Assembly: GCA_963753285.1 (NCBI GenBank)
Contig: CAVWBT010000003.1
Location: 124,001 to 188,000, forward strand
Reading direction: 5' to 3'
Length of the DNA: 64,000 bases
Origin: JAHEDH01 sp963753285
GTDB lineage: Bacteria > Actinomycetota > Acidimicrobiia > Spongiisociales > ZC4RG35
The notes beneath the pieces were generated by a model. It saw only the letters and a list, made by a program, of their open reading frames with translations, had not been told where the DNA came from and ran no database searches. Numbering within the stretch: position 1 is the first letter of the stretch; the number at the start of each line of letters is the position of its first letter. This document shows, piece by piece, positions 34,631-44,092 of this stretch. The position numbers and the translations under genes are program-made.

Positions 34631-37600
34631 ATGAGGGAGAGGGATATGAGGGAGAACACGGCGCGCCGCCGGATGTGGGCGGCGTGGACGGCACTGGCAC
34701 TGTTCGTGTCGGTGGTGACGATTTCGCCGGCAGCCCCGGCGGCCGCAGCAGACACGGTGTTCGACGACATGGACCACGGCGACCCCTTTGGAAATGGGTG
34801 GTTCGCCTTTGGAGGAGCCGTCGGTGGAGGCGGCATTGGCCCGAATGGCGTCGATCTACCACCAGCCGACGGCGGGAGCTTCTCGCTCGAGACCGGATGG
34901 GGGTCAGGCGGAGTCCCCGGCTTCTTCGGTGGGTTCGGCCGCACGAATCCCACTGACCTCACGGGTTCTCAGTACTTCAACTTCTGGATCAATCCCAACG
35001 CAGACCAGGACTACACCCTCGAGATCAACCTCCAGGACGACGACACAGGTGATGACGCCGCCGACGCCGCAGTCGACGACGAGTTCCAGTTCAACTGCAC
35101 CGTGTCGCCGGCCGGACCGTGCGCCGTCGCCGGTGGCGGCTGGCAGTTGGTCTCGGTTCCGCTCGCCGACTTCTTCGATGACAACTCGTTCTTCACCGGG
35201 GGCAACGGCGTCCTCGATGCCGTCCCGACATCAGCCGGCGGAAACGGTCAACTCGTCAACGTGGTGTTCGCCGTGATCGGCAACTCCGGCTCCGACGTCA
35301 ACTTCCGCACGGACTACTGGACCTTCTCCGACGAGGTACCGGGGGCCGACCCAGTGCAGTTGATCGACGACTTCGAGAACGGCCTCCCGAGCGGGGTGGA
35401 TGGGAACGGAATTCCCATCGGATTCAACACCTTCAGCGACGGAAGCCCCGTGAGCATCGCCACCACCAACACGCCCCCGGCACCGGTCCCTGGTTCGAGT
35501 GCCGGCAACAACGTCATTGCACTCACCAGCAACGTGGGGTCGTTCGCAGGCTTCACCCACGGGTTCGAGAACGCAGCTGCAGATACCTGGGTTCCACAGG
35601 ACTGGAGCAGCTTCGAAGGGATCCAGTTCTGGCTCTACGGCCAGGGCACAGGCAACGGACTGTTCCTGGATCTGCTGGACAACAGGAACCCGGGTTCCAC
35701 CACGGATGACGCCGAACGCTTCGTGTTCAACATCACCGACGACTTCACCGGCTGGCAGTTCTTCGAGATCCCGTTCGGCGACTTCGTCCGCAAGGAGATC
35801 GGCAACGGCGCCCCGAACGACGGGCTCACTCTGGCCCAGGTGCATGGCTGGGCCCTCGGCATGCTCGGTACCGGTGGCAACGAGTACACCTACTACATGG
35901 ACCAAGTCGAGGTGTACGGCGTCGCCGAGATCCCACCCCTCGCAGTCACCTTCTCGACTGCCGACACCGACATCGAGGAAGGCACGACCGGCAATGTCGC
36001 GGTCAAGCTCAATCGAGCGATGAACAGCGATGATCCAGATCAGGTCTCGATCGACTTCACCACGGAAGCCGGCTCCGCGACGCCGAACCGTGATTACGCG
36101 CCGACGAGCGGGACGCTCACCTTCGTCAACGGAGGCCCGTCGGAAGTGACGTTCCCGATCGAGACGTTCGACGACTCGAAGTGGGAGGGCAGCGAGACCA
36201 TCATCCTCCGTCTCTCCAACCCCGTTGACGTCGAACCCGGCTTCGCCATGCAGGCGTTCGCCGCGATCCTCGACAACGATCCGTACGACCCGTTCCTGCT
36301 CGACGACTTCGAGAAGGGCGCCTTCCAGTGGGACAGCAGCGAGGACGTCACGCTCTCGAATCCCGAACTCGCGACGGGTGATGCACTCGCACGTCCGGGA
36401 CAGGACGCGTTCGAGTCCGTCCTCCAGGTCGACGGACCGCTCGCAGTCGACATCTCCGTCCAGGGCAATGTGTGCAAGAAGGGCAACGGAGTCGTTCAAG
36501 TGCGGCTCGAATCGACAGACACGTTCGACGCCGCCACCGTCGACCACACGACAGTGCGATTCGGTGACGCAGCCGAGATTCACACGAGCCGGGGCGAGGC
36601 CAAGCGGCACGAGGCCGGCGACGACCTCGTGTTCCACTTCCGGGCCAAGGACATCGGGGTCGACTGCGGCGAGCCGATCCCGTTCAACGGATCGACGTTC
36701 GACGGACAGCCGATCACCGCGGGCGGGTCGAACGCCGTGATCCTGCGCGACTTCCCGATCGGCCAGGACTGGTCGAACGGTGAGGCGCTCAGCTTCTGGT
36801 ACTACGGCACCGGTACGGGCGAGGACGTCACGGTCGACCTCAAGGACAACCGCGCCGCCGATCCCGGGCCCTCGGGCTGGGATCTGGTGTTCGCCGAGGA
36901 GTTCAACGAACCGGCAGGCACGGTACCCAACCCCGAGTACTGGTCGTATGAGATCGGAGACGGAACCGTCAACGGAATCCCCGGCTGGGGGAACGACGAG
37001 TTCCAGTACTACACCGACGACCCGGCCAACGCCGCCACCGACGGCGCCGGGAACATGGTGCTGACCGTCCGGGAGGCCGACGGTTCTCTCGGGTGCTACT
37101 ACGGCACCTGTGACTACACGTCTGCGCGACTCGTCTCCAAGCACAAGGCGGAATTCGCCTACGGCCGCATCGAAGCACGGATCCTCGTCCCCGACGGCGA
37201 GCCCGGCCTGTGGCCGGCGTTCTGGAGCCTCGGCACCGACATCGACGTGGTGGGCTGGCCGCAGACCGGTGAGATCGACTTCATGGAGTACGTGAGCCGA
37301 ATCCCTGATGAGATGTTCGGGACCATTCATGGTCCCGGCTACTCCGGTGGCCAGTCCTTCGGCAGTGGTCCGGTGTTCATCGACGACGACATATATCACG
37401 AGTACGCAGTGGAGTGGCAGCCCGATCTGATCGAGTTCTACCTCGACGGTGAGCTGTACCACACTGCGACCCCAGCGGATGTGGCCCCGAACGAGTGGGT
37501 GTTCAACGACCCGGTCTATCTGCTCCTCAACGTCGCCATCGGTGGCAACTTCGGCGGAGCGATCTCTCCCGAGCTCGAACTCCCGGCTTCCATGGCAGTC

Positions 37601-38767
37601 GACTATGTGCGGGTCTACCAGGGTCCGGACACCGCCGAACGCTTCGAGGCCTCCTTCGTGGACAGCTTCGAGGGCTGGCAGCTCGTCGAGGTGCCGTTCA
37701 GCGCCTTCGCCCGTAGCGCCGACCAGCCGGTCGGTGCCCCGGATGACGGACTCACCCTGAGCGAGGTGTGGGGCTACGGCTTCACCCTCCCAGACGGGGG
37801 GATCCCGGGCGGAACGACGTGGGTCGACCTCGTTCGTGTGGAGGAGATTCCTCCGCCGACCGAGATCACGGTCACAAACCTGAGCAACAGTGGCGAAGGC
37901 TCACTGCGTGAGGCGCTGGCGAACATCGCAAGCGGTGGCACGATCGACTTCGATCCGGGCTTGGCCGGTGGCACGATCAACCTGTCGGGGCCGCTGGCCC
38001 CGCCGCGTTCAGTCGTGATCGACGGCTCGACGGCTCCGGGCGTCAGCCTGAATGGTGGTGGGACGGATCGGGTGTTGATCGTCGATCCGGGCCTCGATGT
38101 CACGGTCACCGACATGACACTCACCAACGGCTACGGCTTCCAATTGGCGGGTTGTGTGCTCAACAACGGGACGCTGACACTCGAACGAGCGACTGTGGCC
38201 GGATGCACGATGACGACGGACGGCGGCGACTTCTGGCAGGGAGGCGCCGGTATCTACAACGGTGACGGTGCGACGTTGAACCTGATCGACAGCACGGTGA
38301 GCGACAACTCCAGCGGTTGGGCCGGCGGTGGCGTGTATTCGTTCTTCAACACGACGACGACCGTCAGCGGGAGCACGATCAGCAACAACGTCGCAGGCGA
38401 TGTCGGCGGTGGTTTCCGTACGCTCGGGAACGTGTCCATCACCGACAGTGTCGTGAGCGGCAACACCTCGACGGCGTGGCATGGTGGCGGCATCTTCGCC
38501 ACCGACGGCACGGTCACCGTGCTTCGAAGCGAGTTCGTCGACAACACCGGTCCCGCCGGCACCGCGGGCGGCCTCATGGTCGCGACGTTCGGTGCACCGG
38601 TGACGGTGACGCTCCAGGACAGCGTCGTGGCCAACAACGTCTCGTACGGCTGCCAGGTAGAGGGCAACCCGAGCGTGGCGGTGCTCACGTCGCTGGGTGG
38701 GAACACGTTCACCGACGCGAGCTGCAATCCGATCGCCGGCGACGTCGTGGACCCGGTCTATCCATGA
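34631..38767 (+). CDS. Large secreted multi-domain GH16 beta-1,3-glucanase
   Basis: 1378 residues. Signal peptide to about residue 39 (AAAA cleavage). Domains in order: CBM-like sandwich (about 40-237), CBM11-like module (242-431), Calx-beta (437-553), a third CBM11-like module (556-1074) interrupted twice, and a C-terminal right-handed beta-helix that starts with SLREALANI (1077-1378). The GH16 domain (about 750-998; catalytic Glu881, Asp883, Glu886 in EIDFME) lies inside the third CBM-like module: its strands before (FWYYGTGTGEDVTVDLKDN) and after (GWQLVEVPFSAF) align with continuous strands of the second module. Probably extracellular first attack on laminarin. No anchor or sorting signal is seen. 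Confidence 0.88.
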   Translation: MRERDMRENTARRRMWAAWTALALFVSVVTISPAAPAAAADTVFDDMDHGDPFGNGWFAFGGAVGGGGIGPNGVDLPPADGGSFSLETGWGSGGVPGFFGGFGRTNPTDLTGSQYFNFWINPNADQDYTLEINLQDDDTGDDAADAAVDDEFQFNCTVSPAGPCAVAGGGWQLVSVPLADFFDDNSFFTGGNGVLDAVPTSAGGNGQLVNVVFAVIGNSGSDVNFRTDYWTFSDEVPGADPVQLIDDFENGLPSGVDGNGIPIGFNTFSDGSPVSIATTNTPPAPVPGSSAGNNVIALTSNVGSFAGFTHGFENAAADTWVPQDWSSFEGIQFWLYGQGTGNGLFLDLLDNRNPGSTTDDAERFVFNITDDFTGWQFFEIPFGDFVRKEIGNGAPNDGLTLAQVHGWALGMLGTGGNEYTYYMDQVEVYGVAEIPPLAVTFSTADTDIEEGTTGNVAVKLNRAMNSDDPDQVSIDFTTEAGSATPNRDYAPTSGTLTFVNGGPSEVTFPIETFDDSKWEGSETIILRLSNPVDVEPGFAMQAFAAILDNDPYDPFLLDDFEKGAFQWDSSEDVTLSNPELATGDALARPGQDAFESVLQVDGPLAVDISVQGNVCKKGNGVVQVRLESTDTFDAATVDHTTVRFGDAAEIHTSRGEAKRHEAGDDLVFHFRAKDIGVDCGEPIPFNGSTFDGQPITAGGSNAVILRDFPIGQDWSNGEALSFWYYGTGTGEDVTVDLKDNRAADPGPSGWDLVFAEEFNEPAGTVPNPEYWSYEIGDGTVNGIPGWGNDEFQYYTDDPANAATDGAGNMVLTVREADGSLGCYYGTCDYTSARLVSKHKAEFAYGRIEARILVPDGEPGLWPAFWSLGTDIDVVGWPQTGEIDFMEYVSRIPDEMFGTIHGPGYSGGQSFGSGPVFIDDDIYHEYAVEWQPDLIEFYLDGELYHTATPADVAPNEWVFNDPVYLLLNVAIGGNFGGAISPELELPASMAVDYVRVYQGPDTAERFEASFVDSFEGWQLVEVPFSAFARSADQPVGAPDDGLTLSEVWGYGFTLPDGGIPGGTTWVDLVRVEEIPPPTEITVTNLSNSGEGSLREALANIASGGTIDFDPGLAGGTINLSGPLAPPRSVVIDGSTAPGVSLNGGGTDRVLIVDPGLDVTVTDMTLTNGYGFQLAGCVLNNGTLTLERATVAGCTMTTDGGDFWQGGAGIYNGDGATLNLIDSTVSDNSSGWAGGGVYSFFNTTTTVSGSTISNNVAGDVGGGFRTLGNVSITDSVVSGNTSTAWHGGGIFATDGTVTVLRSEFVDNTGPAGTAGGLMVATFGAPVTVTLQDSVVANNVSYGCQVEGNPSVAVLTSLGGNTFTDASCNPIAGDVVDPVYP

Positions 38768-38802
38768 TCGGCCGACACAACAGCGGCAGCTGAAGCTGTA
38801 GC

Positions 38803-38837
38803 GGCTGGAGGTCACGCTGCCCCCGTGACCTCCAGCC
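38803..38837 (+). terminator. Perfect 14-bp hairpin between secreted GH16 and GH3 genes
   Basis: Arms GGCTGGAGGTCACG (38803-38816) and CGTGACCTCCAGCC (38824-38837) pair exactly around seven bases. No T-run follows. It ends 23 bases before the chosen GH3 start and could attenuate read-through or protect the upstream message. Confidence 0.6.
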
Positions 38838-38860
38838 CGCCGCTCCAGAAGGGTGAGGAA

Positions 38861-40640
38861 GTGACTGATCCGACAATCCAGATCGACACGATCCTCGCCG
38901 AGATGACAGTGGCCGAGAAGATCGGCCAGATGACGCAGGCGTCCAACGACGCCATCACACCGGACGAGGTCTCCGAGTTCGGTATCGGGTCGATCCTCAG
39001 CGGCGGCAACGGCAACCCGACGCCCAACACACCATCGATGTGGGTCGACATGGTCTCGGCGTTCACCGAGGCCGCATCGAACACGCGCCTCGGAATCCCT
39101 CTGCTCTACGGGATCGACGCCGTGCACGGGCATGGGAACGTGCACGGAGCCACGATCTTCCCGCACAACATCGGTCTCGGCGCCGCCGGCGATCCCGAAC
39201 TCGTGGAGCGGATCGGCGTCGCAACCAGAACGGAGATGCTCGCCACCGGCATCCACTGGGCATTCGCTCCGACGGTCGCCGTCCCACACGACATCCGTTG
39301 GGGCCGGACGTACGAAGGGTTCGGCCGTGATCCGGAGTTGGTCTCAGCACTCGGCGCCGGATTGGTGCGCGGCCTTCAGGGATCCGAGCCGGATCGACTC
39401 GAGGCGCTCGCTTGCGCCAAGCACTTCATCGGCGACGGCGCAACGACGTGGGGCACGGCGCCACGATTCGACTGGGTCGACTGGTGGGACGGATGGGGTG
39501 ACGTCTGGCAGATCGACCAGGGCGACGCCCGGATCTCCGAGGACGAGTTGCGGACGATCCACCTCGCGCCCTACCGAGCCGCGATCGACGCCGGCGTGGC
39601 GACGGTCATGGCGTCGTACAACTCATGGAACGGCGACAAACTGCACGGGCACCGGCGGCTTCTGACCGACGTCCTCAAGGGCGAGCTCGGATTCGACGGG
39701 TTCGTGATCTCGGACTGGATGGGCGTCGACCAGCTCGACCCGAGCTACGAACGGAGCGTCGTCACGGCGATCAACGCCGGGGTCGACATGGTGATGGTGC
39801 CCGAGGAGTTCCGGCGCTTCATCGAAACGATGACCGAGAGCAGTGGAATCCGGATCGATCCCCATGCAGCGGATCGACGACGCCGTCAGGCGGATCCTCC
39901 GATCGAAACATGCCGTCGGGCTGTTCGATCCGGACCGGGAGCCCCCACCGGTGGAGGTGATCGGCTGCGCCGAGCATCGAGCCATCGCGGCGGAGGCCGC
40001 TCGTAGAAGCGCCGTCTTGCTGAAGAACGACGCAGCGCTCCCGCTAGAGCTCGACAGCCCACTTCTGGTGGCAGGTGCGGCGGCCGACGACATCGGACTC
40101 CAGTGCGGTGGATGGACCGTCGGCTGGCAGGGGGGCCTCGGACGAACCACCCCGGGCACGACGTTGCTCGCAGGGCTGCGATCCGCATCCGGAACCGATG
40201 TCCTCTTCGATCCATCCGGTGACTTCGGTATCGACACGCACACCGAGGTGGGAGTCGTCTGTATCGCCGAACTCCCGTACGCGGAGGGTCCCGGTGACTC
40301 GGCGACGGTGACGGCTCGCGACGAGGACCGGGCAGTGTTCTCCAAGATGCGAGACCAGTGCGACACATTGGTCCTCGTGATCTACTCGGGGCGCCCACTG
40401 GCGATCGCCGATCTCATCGAACAGGCCGACGCCGTCGTGGCCGCCTGGCTCCCCGGGAGTGAGGCAGGCTCTCTGGCAGAGCTCTTGACGGGCACGCACG
40501 AATTCGAAGCAGTCACTCCGCAGCCGTGGCCGTCATCGATCGAAGATCTCGACGCGCCTTCAACGGCGCCGCTATACCCGACGGGGCACGGGTTGACGAT
40601 CACCCCACATGACAGAAGCGACGGACGGGCACTCCGGTGA
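38861..40640 (+). CDS. GH3 beta-glucosidase, frame broken near 39861
   Basis: The N-terminal barrel carries KIGQMTQ, GIDAVHGHGNV, CAKHFIGDG and the nucleophile region GFVISDWMGVDQL (Asp of SDW). The frame then breaks: sense resumes one base later as MQRIDDAVRRILRSKHAVGLFD, followed by the alpha/beta sandwich domain (RRSAVLLKNDAALPL). One extra C in the CCCC at 39860-39863 explains this. No signal peptide, so cytoplasmic, hydrolysing imported oligosaccharides to glucose. The GTG at 38861 has AAGGG at good distance; an in-frame GTG at 38825 lies inside a hairpin. Ends overlapping nothing; the next start is 20 bases on. Confidence 0.85.
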
Positions 40641-40659
40641 GTCCGACGAGGAGAAGAAC

Positions 40660-43600
40660 ATGACGCTCACAGCCGATGCCGCCACCGCCCGAGAAGGACT
40701 CGTCGAGGTCGACGGCCAGGGGTTCTACCTCATCCCGGATTTCGATCGGATTCCCCCCTTCCTGATGAGCGTGGTCAGCGACGGCGATCGGTGGATGTTC
40801 GTGTCCAGCGCCGGGCCTCTCACGGCGGGCCGGATGAACTCTGGAAGGGCACTGTTCCCGTACGAGACCGACGATCGGATCCACAACGCGGCCGGCAGAG
40901 TCGGACCCGTCACCGCAATCCGAATCGAGGGTTCGGAGCCATCCGTGTGGAGGCCGTTCCACGGGCCGTCCGAATCCCACACCCACCGCTCGCTGTACAA
41001 GTCGGTCGTCGGCGACTCCGTCATCTTCGAAGAGACCCACCTCGATCGGCACCTGACCTTCCGGTACCGCTGGACGACCAACGATCAGCTCGGGTTCATC
41101 CGGACGGTGACGCTCTCGAACGACGGCACCGAGCCCGTACGGGTTCGATACGTCGACGGAATGTTGAACGTTCTCCCCTACGGCTTGGACCCGGCCGTCT
41201 ATCAGCGGCTGAGCAGCCTGACGAACGCGTACAAGCGGAGCGAGGTCATCGACCCTGCCCGGCGTCTCGCCATCTTCTCACTCGAATCGGGCATCACCGA
41301 CCGACCGGAGCCCGCCGAGGTGCTCCGTGCCACCTCGGTGTGGTCGGTTGGGCCCGAGGCCGATGTCACGGTCATACCGGACGCGATCGCCGACCTCTCC
41401 TCCGGTCAGGACGTGCGGCCCGCTTCGAAGTCGACGGGGCGACCGGGTGCCTACCTGCTCCACGGCTCACTGGACGTCGCTCCCGGAGACGCGGCAACGT
41501 GGCACATCGTCGCCGACGTGGCACAAGACCAAGCAGCAGTCGTCGCCCTCCAGGCACGACTCGTGGCCGAGCCCGACGTGCTCGGGTTCGTGACCGACGC
41601 GATCGAGCAATCGGGTCATCGACTGGTCGAGTTGATGGCTCCCGCCGATGCGCTGCAGCGGACGGGAGACCGGGTCGCCACCGCGCACCAGTTCGCCAAC
41701 GTCACCTACAACGTCATGCGAGGCGGCGTCCCCATCGACGGCTACCGGGTCTCGAGCCGTGATTTCGCGGCGTTCGTCACCGACCGCAACCGAGAGGTGG
41801 CCGATCGTCACCGCAACTGGCTGAGTTCGCTCCCGGTGAGCATCGACCGAGCGGCGCTGATCGCACATGCCCGCGACCAAGGCGATCCTCAGCTCAGGCG
41901 GCTCACCCGTGAGTATCTGCCCTTCGGGTTCGCCCGGAGGCACGGAGACCCGAGCCGTCCCTGGAACAGCTTCTCCATCCGTGTCCGCGACACCGAAGGC
42001 GAGCCGATCCTCTACTACGAAGGCAACTGGCGCGACATCTTCCAGAACTGGGAAGCTCTGTGTGCGAGTTTCCCCGAGTTCCTCGAAGGGGTCATCACGG
42101 TGTTCGTCGACGCCTCGACGCCTGATGGCTACAACCCCTACCGGATCACCCGGTCCGGTATCGACTGGGAGGTGCCCGATCCCGACGATCCATGGAGTGG
42201 GATCGGGTATTGGGGTGACCACCAGATCGTCTACCTCCTCAGACTGCTCGAAGCCAGCGAGAGATTCCACCCGGGTCGCTTGGCAGGCTCGCTCAGCGAG
42301 CGCCTGTTCTCGTACGCCAACGTTCCATACCGGATCGCTCCGTACGAGGCGCTCGTCCGCAACCCGAAGTCCACGATTCACTACGACGAAGCGGCCGCAG
42401 CAGCCTCCCTCGAGCGAGCCGGGCGCCTCGGTGGTGACGGCCGCCTAGTCGCCGACGAGGCAGGCGAGGTCTATCTGGTCACGCTCGCCGAGAAGCTCCT
42501 CGTGCCGGTGTTGGCGAAGCTCTCCAACTACGTGCCGGGCGGCGGGATCTGGCTGAACACCGAACGTCCCGAATGGAACGATGCCAACAACGCGCTCGTC
42601 GGCTATGGGCTCTCGATGGTCACGCTGTATCAGCTGCGCCGCTACCTCGACCACCTGCGCAGGCTCGTCCGCTCGGCTGACGTCGAGCGGGTGCCGATGT
42701 CGACCGAGGTCACCCAGTGGCTCGCGGGCGTCACGGCAGCACTCGCCGGAACCTCGCCGCAGAACGCGATCTCCGACCGTGAGCGCAAGGCGCTCATGGA
42801 TGCGCTGGGCACGGCGTTCTCCGACTACCGGGCACGGGTCTATGCGTCGGGCTTCTCGGGGCTCACGGAGGTGGCCGTCGAGGATGTAGCAGCACTGTGC
42901 GACCTCGCGATCGAACACCTGGACGCCACCATTCGGGTCAACCGCCGCCCTGACGGCCTGTACCACTCGTACAACCTCGTCCGTTTCGAGTCGGACGGAG
43001 CGTCCGCCGCCGTCGAGCACCTCTTCGAGATGCTCGAAGGCCAGGTCGCAATCCTCGACTCGGGTGTTCTCTCGGCCGCCGAGCGGGCGGACGTCATCGA
43101 TGCGCTCTTCTCGAGTGCCATGTATCGAGCAGACCAGGACAGCTTCATCCTGTACCCCGCACGACGGCTGCCGTCGTTCCTCGAGAAGAACGTGGTGCCC
43201 TCGAGCGACGTGGCAGACAACCCGCTGTTGTCGACCTTGCTCGCACAGGCCGAACTCTCGATCATCACGGTCGACGCCAATGGCGAGCACCGATTCGATG
43301 CCGACTTCACCAACCGCGGCGACCTGATCGCCGCTCTCGACAGGCTCGCTTCCGACGATGCTTGGCGCGACCTCGTCGCAGCACACCGTGAGGCGACCCT
43401 CGACACCTACGAGCGGGTGTTCGGCCATCACGGCTACACCGGCCGGTCGGGATCGATGTACGGGTACGAGGGCATCGGGTCGATCTACTGGCACATGGTT
43501 GCGAAGCTCCTCGTCGCAGTGCAGGGCTCGGTGCTCGATGCCCAGACGGAAGGCGCGTCCGATGTGACCCTCGAGCGGTTGATCGACGCCTACTGGCGGG

Positions 43601-44082
43601 TCCGATCTGGGCTTGGATTCAACAAGTCGGCCGCCGACTTCGGAGCCATGCCGCTCGATCCGTACTCGCATACCCCGGCCCACGCCGGTGCACAGCAGCC
43701 GGGCATGACCGGTCTCGTCAAGGAGGAACTCCTCACCAGGCCGCTCGAAGTCGGTGTCCGGGTCGAGGAGGGCTCGATCCACTTCGACCCCGTCCTGTTG
43801 AGATCGGTGGAGCTGCTCGACCAGCCCGAGACCTGGCAGGTGTACGACGTGGAGATGCAGGAGCGCGCCATCACCGTCGACGCAGGGTCACTCGGGATGA
43901 CCGTGTGCCAGGTCCCCGTCATCGTGTCCTCCGGCATCGGCGATCCGGAAGTGGAGGTGCGGTTCTCGGACGGCACCAGCAAGCGTTTCGAGGGCAATGC
44001 GTTGGACGAGGCGACGAGCGCCGAGGTCTTCGCCCGCTCCGGCGCGGTGGAGCTGATCGAAGCTCGGGTGCGCATCGACTGA
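40660..44082 (+). CDS. GH94/GH149-like glycoside phosphorylase, candidate beta-1,3-glucan phosphorylase
   Basis: 1140 residues, no signal peptide. The first 340 residues form a beta-sandwich like that of GH94-clan phosphorylases (FLMSVVSDGDRWMFVSSAGPLTAGR; TLSNDGTEPVRVRYVDGML). The helical barrel contains YYEGNWRDIFQNWEAL and WEVPDPDDPWSGIGYWGDHQ, which I read as the substrate- and acid-containing loops, then NTERPEWNDANNALVGYGLSM. Length near 1100 and a laminarin context fit GH149 beta-1,3-glucan phosphorylase, releasing glucose-1-phosphate. Family assignment is from memory of patterns, not a search. The ATG at 40660 has GAGGAG upstream; 40609 is a weaker alternative. Confidence 0.6.
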   Translation: MTLTADAATAREGLVEVDGQGFYLIPDFDRIPPFLMSVVSDGDRWMFVSSAGPLTAGRMNSGRALFPYETDDRIHNAAGRVGPVTAIRIEGSEPSVWRPFHGPSESHTHRSLYKSVVGDSVIFEETHLDRHLTFRYRWTTNDQLGFIRTVTLSNDGTEPVRVRYVDGMLNVLPYGLDPAVYQRLSSLTNAYKRSEVIDPARRLAIFSLESGITDRPEPAEVLRATSVWSVGPEADVTVIPDAIADLSSGQDVRPASKSTGRPGAYLLHGSLDVAPGDAATWHIVADVAQDQAAVVALQARLVAEPDVLGFVTDAIEQSGHRLVELMAPADALQRTGDRVATAHQFANVTYNVMRGGVPIDGYRVSSRDFAAFVTDRNREVADRHRNWLSSLPVSIDRAALIAHARDQGDPQLRRLTREYLPFGFARRHGDPSRPWNSFSIRVRDTEGEPILYYEGNWRDIFQNWEALCASFPEFLEGVITVFVDASTPDGYNPYRITRSGIDWEVPDPDDPWSGIGYWGDHQIVYLLRLLEASERFHPGRLAGSLSERLFSYANVPYRIAPYEALVRNPKSTIHYDEAAAAASLERAGRLGGDGRLVADEAGEVYLVTLAEKLLVPVLAKLSNYVPGGGIWLNTERPEWNDANNALVGYGLSMVTLYQLRRYLDHLRRLVRSADVERVPMSTEVTQWLAGVTAALAGTSPQNAISDRERKALMDALGTAFSDYRARVYASGFSGLTEVAVEDVAALCDLAIEHLDATIRVNRRPDGLYHSYNLVRFESDGASAAVEHLFEMLEGQVAILDSGVLSAAERADVIDALFSSAMYRADQDSFILYPARRLPSFLEKNVVPSSDVADNPLLSTLLAQAELSIITVDANGEHRFDADFTNRGDLIAALDRLASDDAWRDLVAAHREATLDTYERVFGHHGYTGRSGSMYGYEGIGSIYWHMVAKLLVAVQGSVLDAQTEGASDVTLERLIDAYWRVRSGLGFNKSAADFGAMPLDPYSHTPAHAGAQQPGMTGLVKEELLTRPLEVGVRVEEGSIHFDPVLLRSVELLDQPETWQVYDVEMQERAITVDAGSLGMTVCQVPVIVSSGIGDPEVEVRFSDGTSKRFEGNALDEATSAEVFARSGAVELIEARVRID

Positions 44083-44092
44083 CCGTGGCCGC

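Noticed and set aside
35231..37462. A 743-residue open frame on the minus strand opposite the large GH16 gene
   Set aside because: It is antisense to clear GH16, Calx-beta and CBM domains; the long frame is a high-GC codon artefact.
38825..38860. GH3 start at the GTG 38825
   Set aside because: This codon lies in the arm of a perfect hairpin; the GTG at 38861 has a better-spaced AAGGG.
39843..40640. A separate 265-residue gene after GH3
   Set aside because: It is the C-terminal half of the same GH3 enzyme in a frame shifted by one base.
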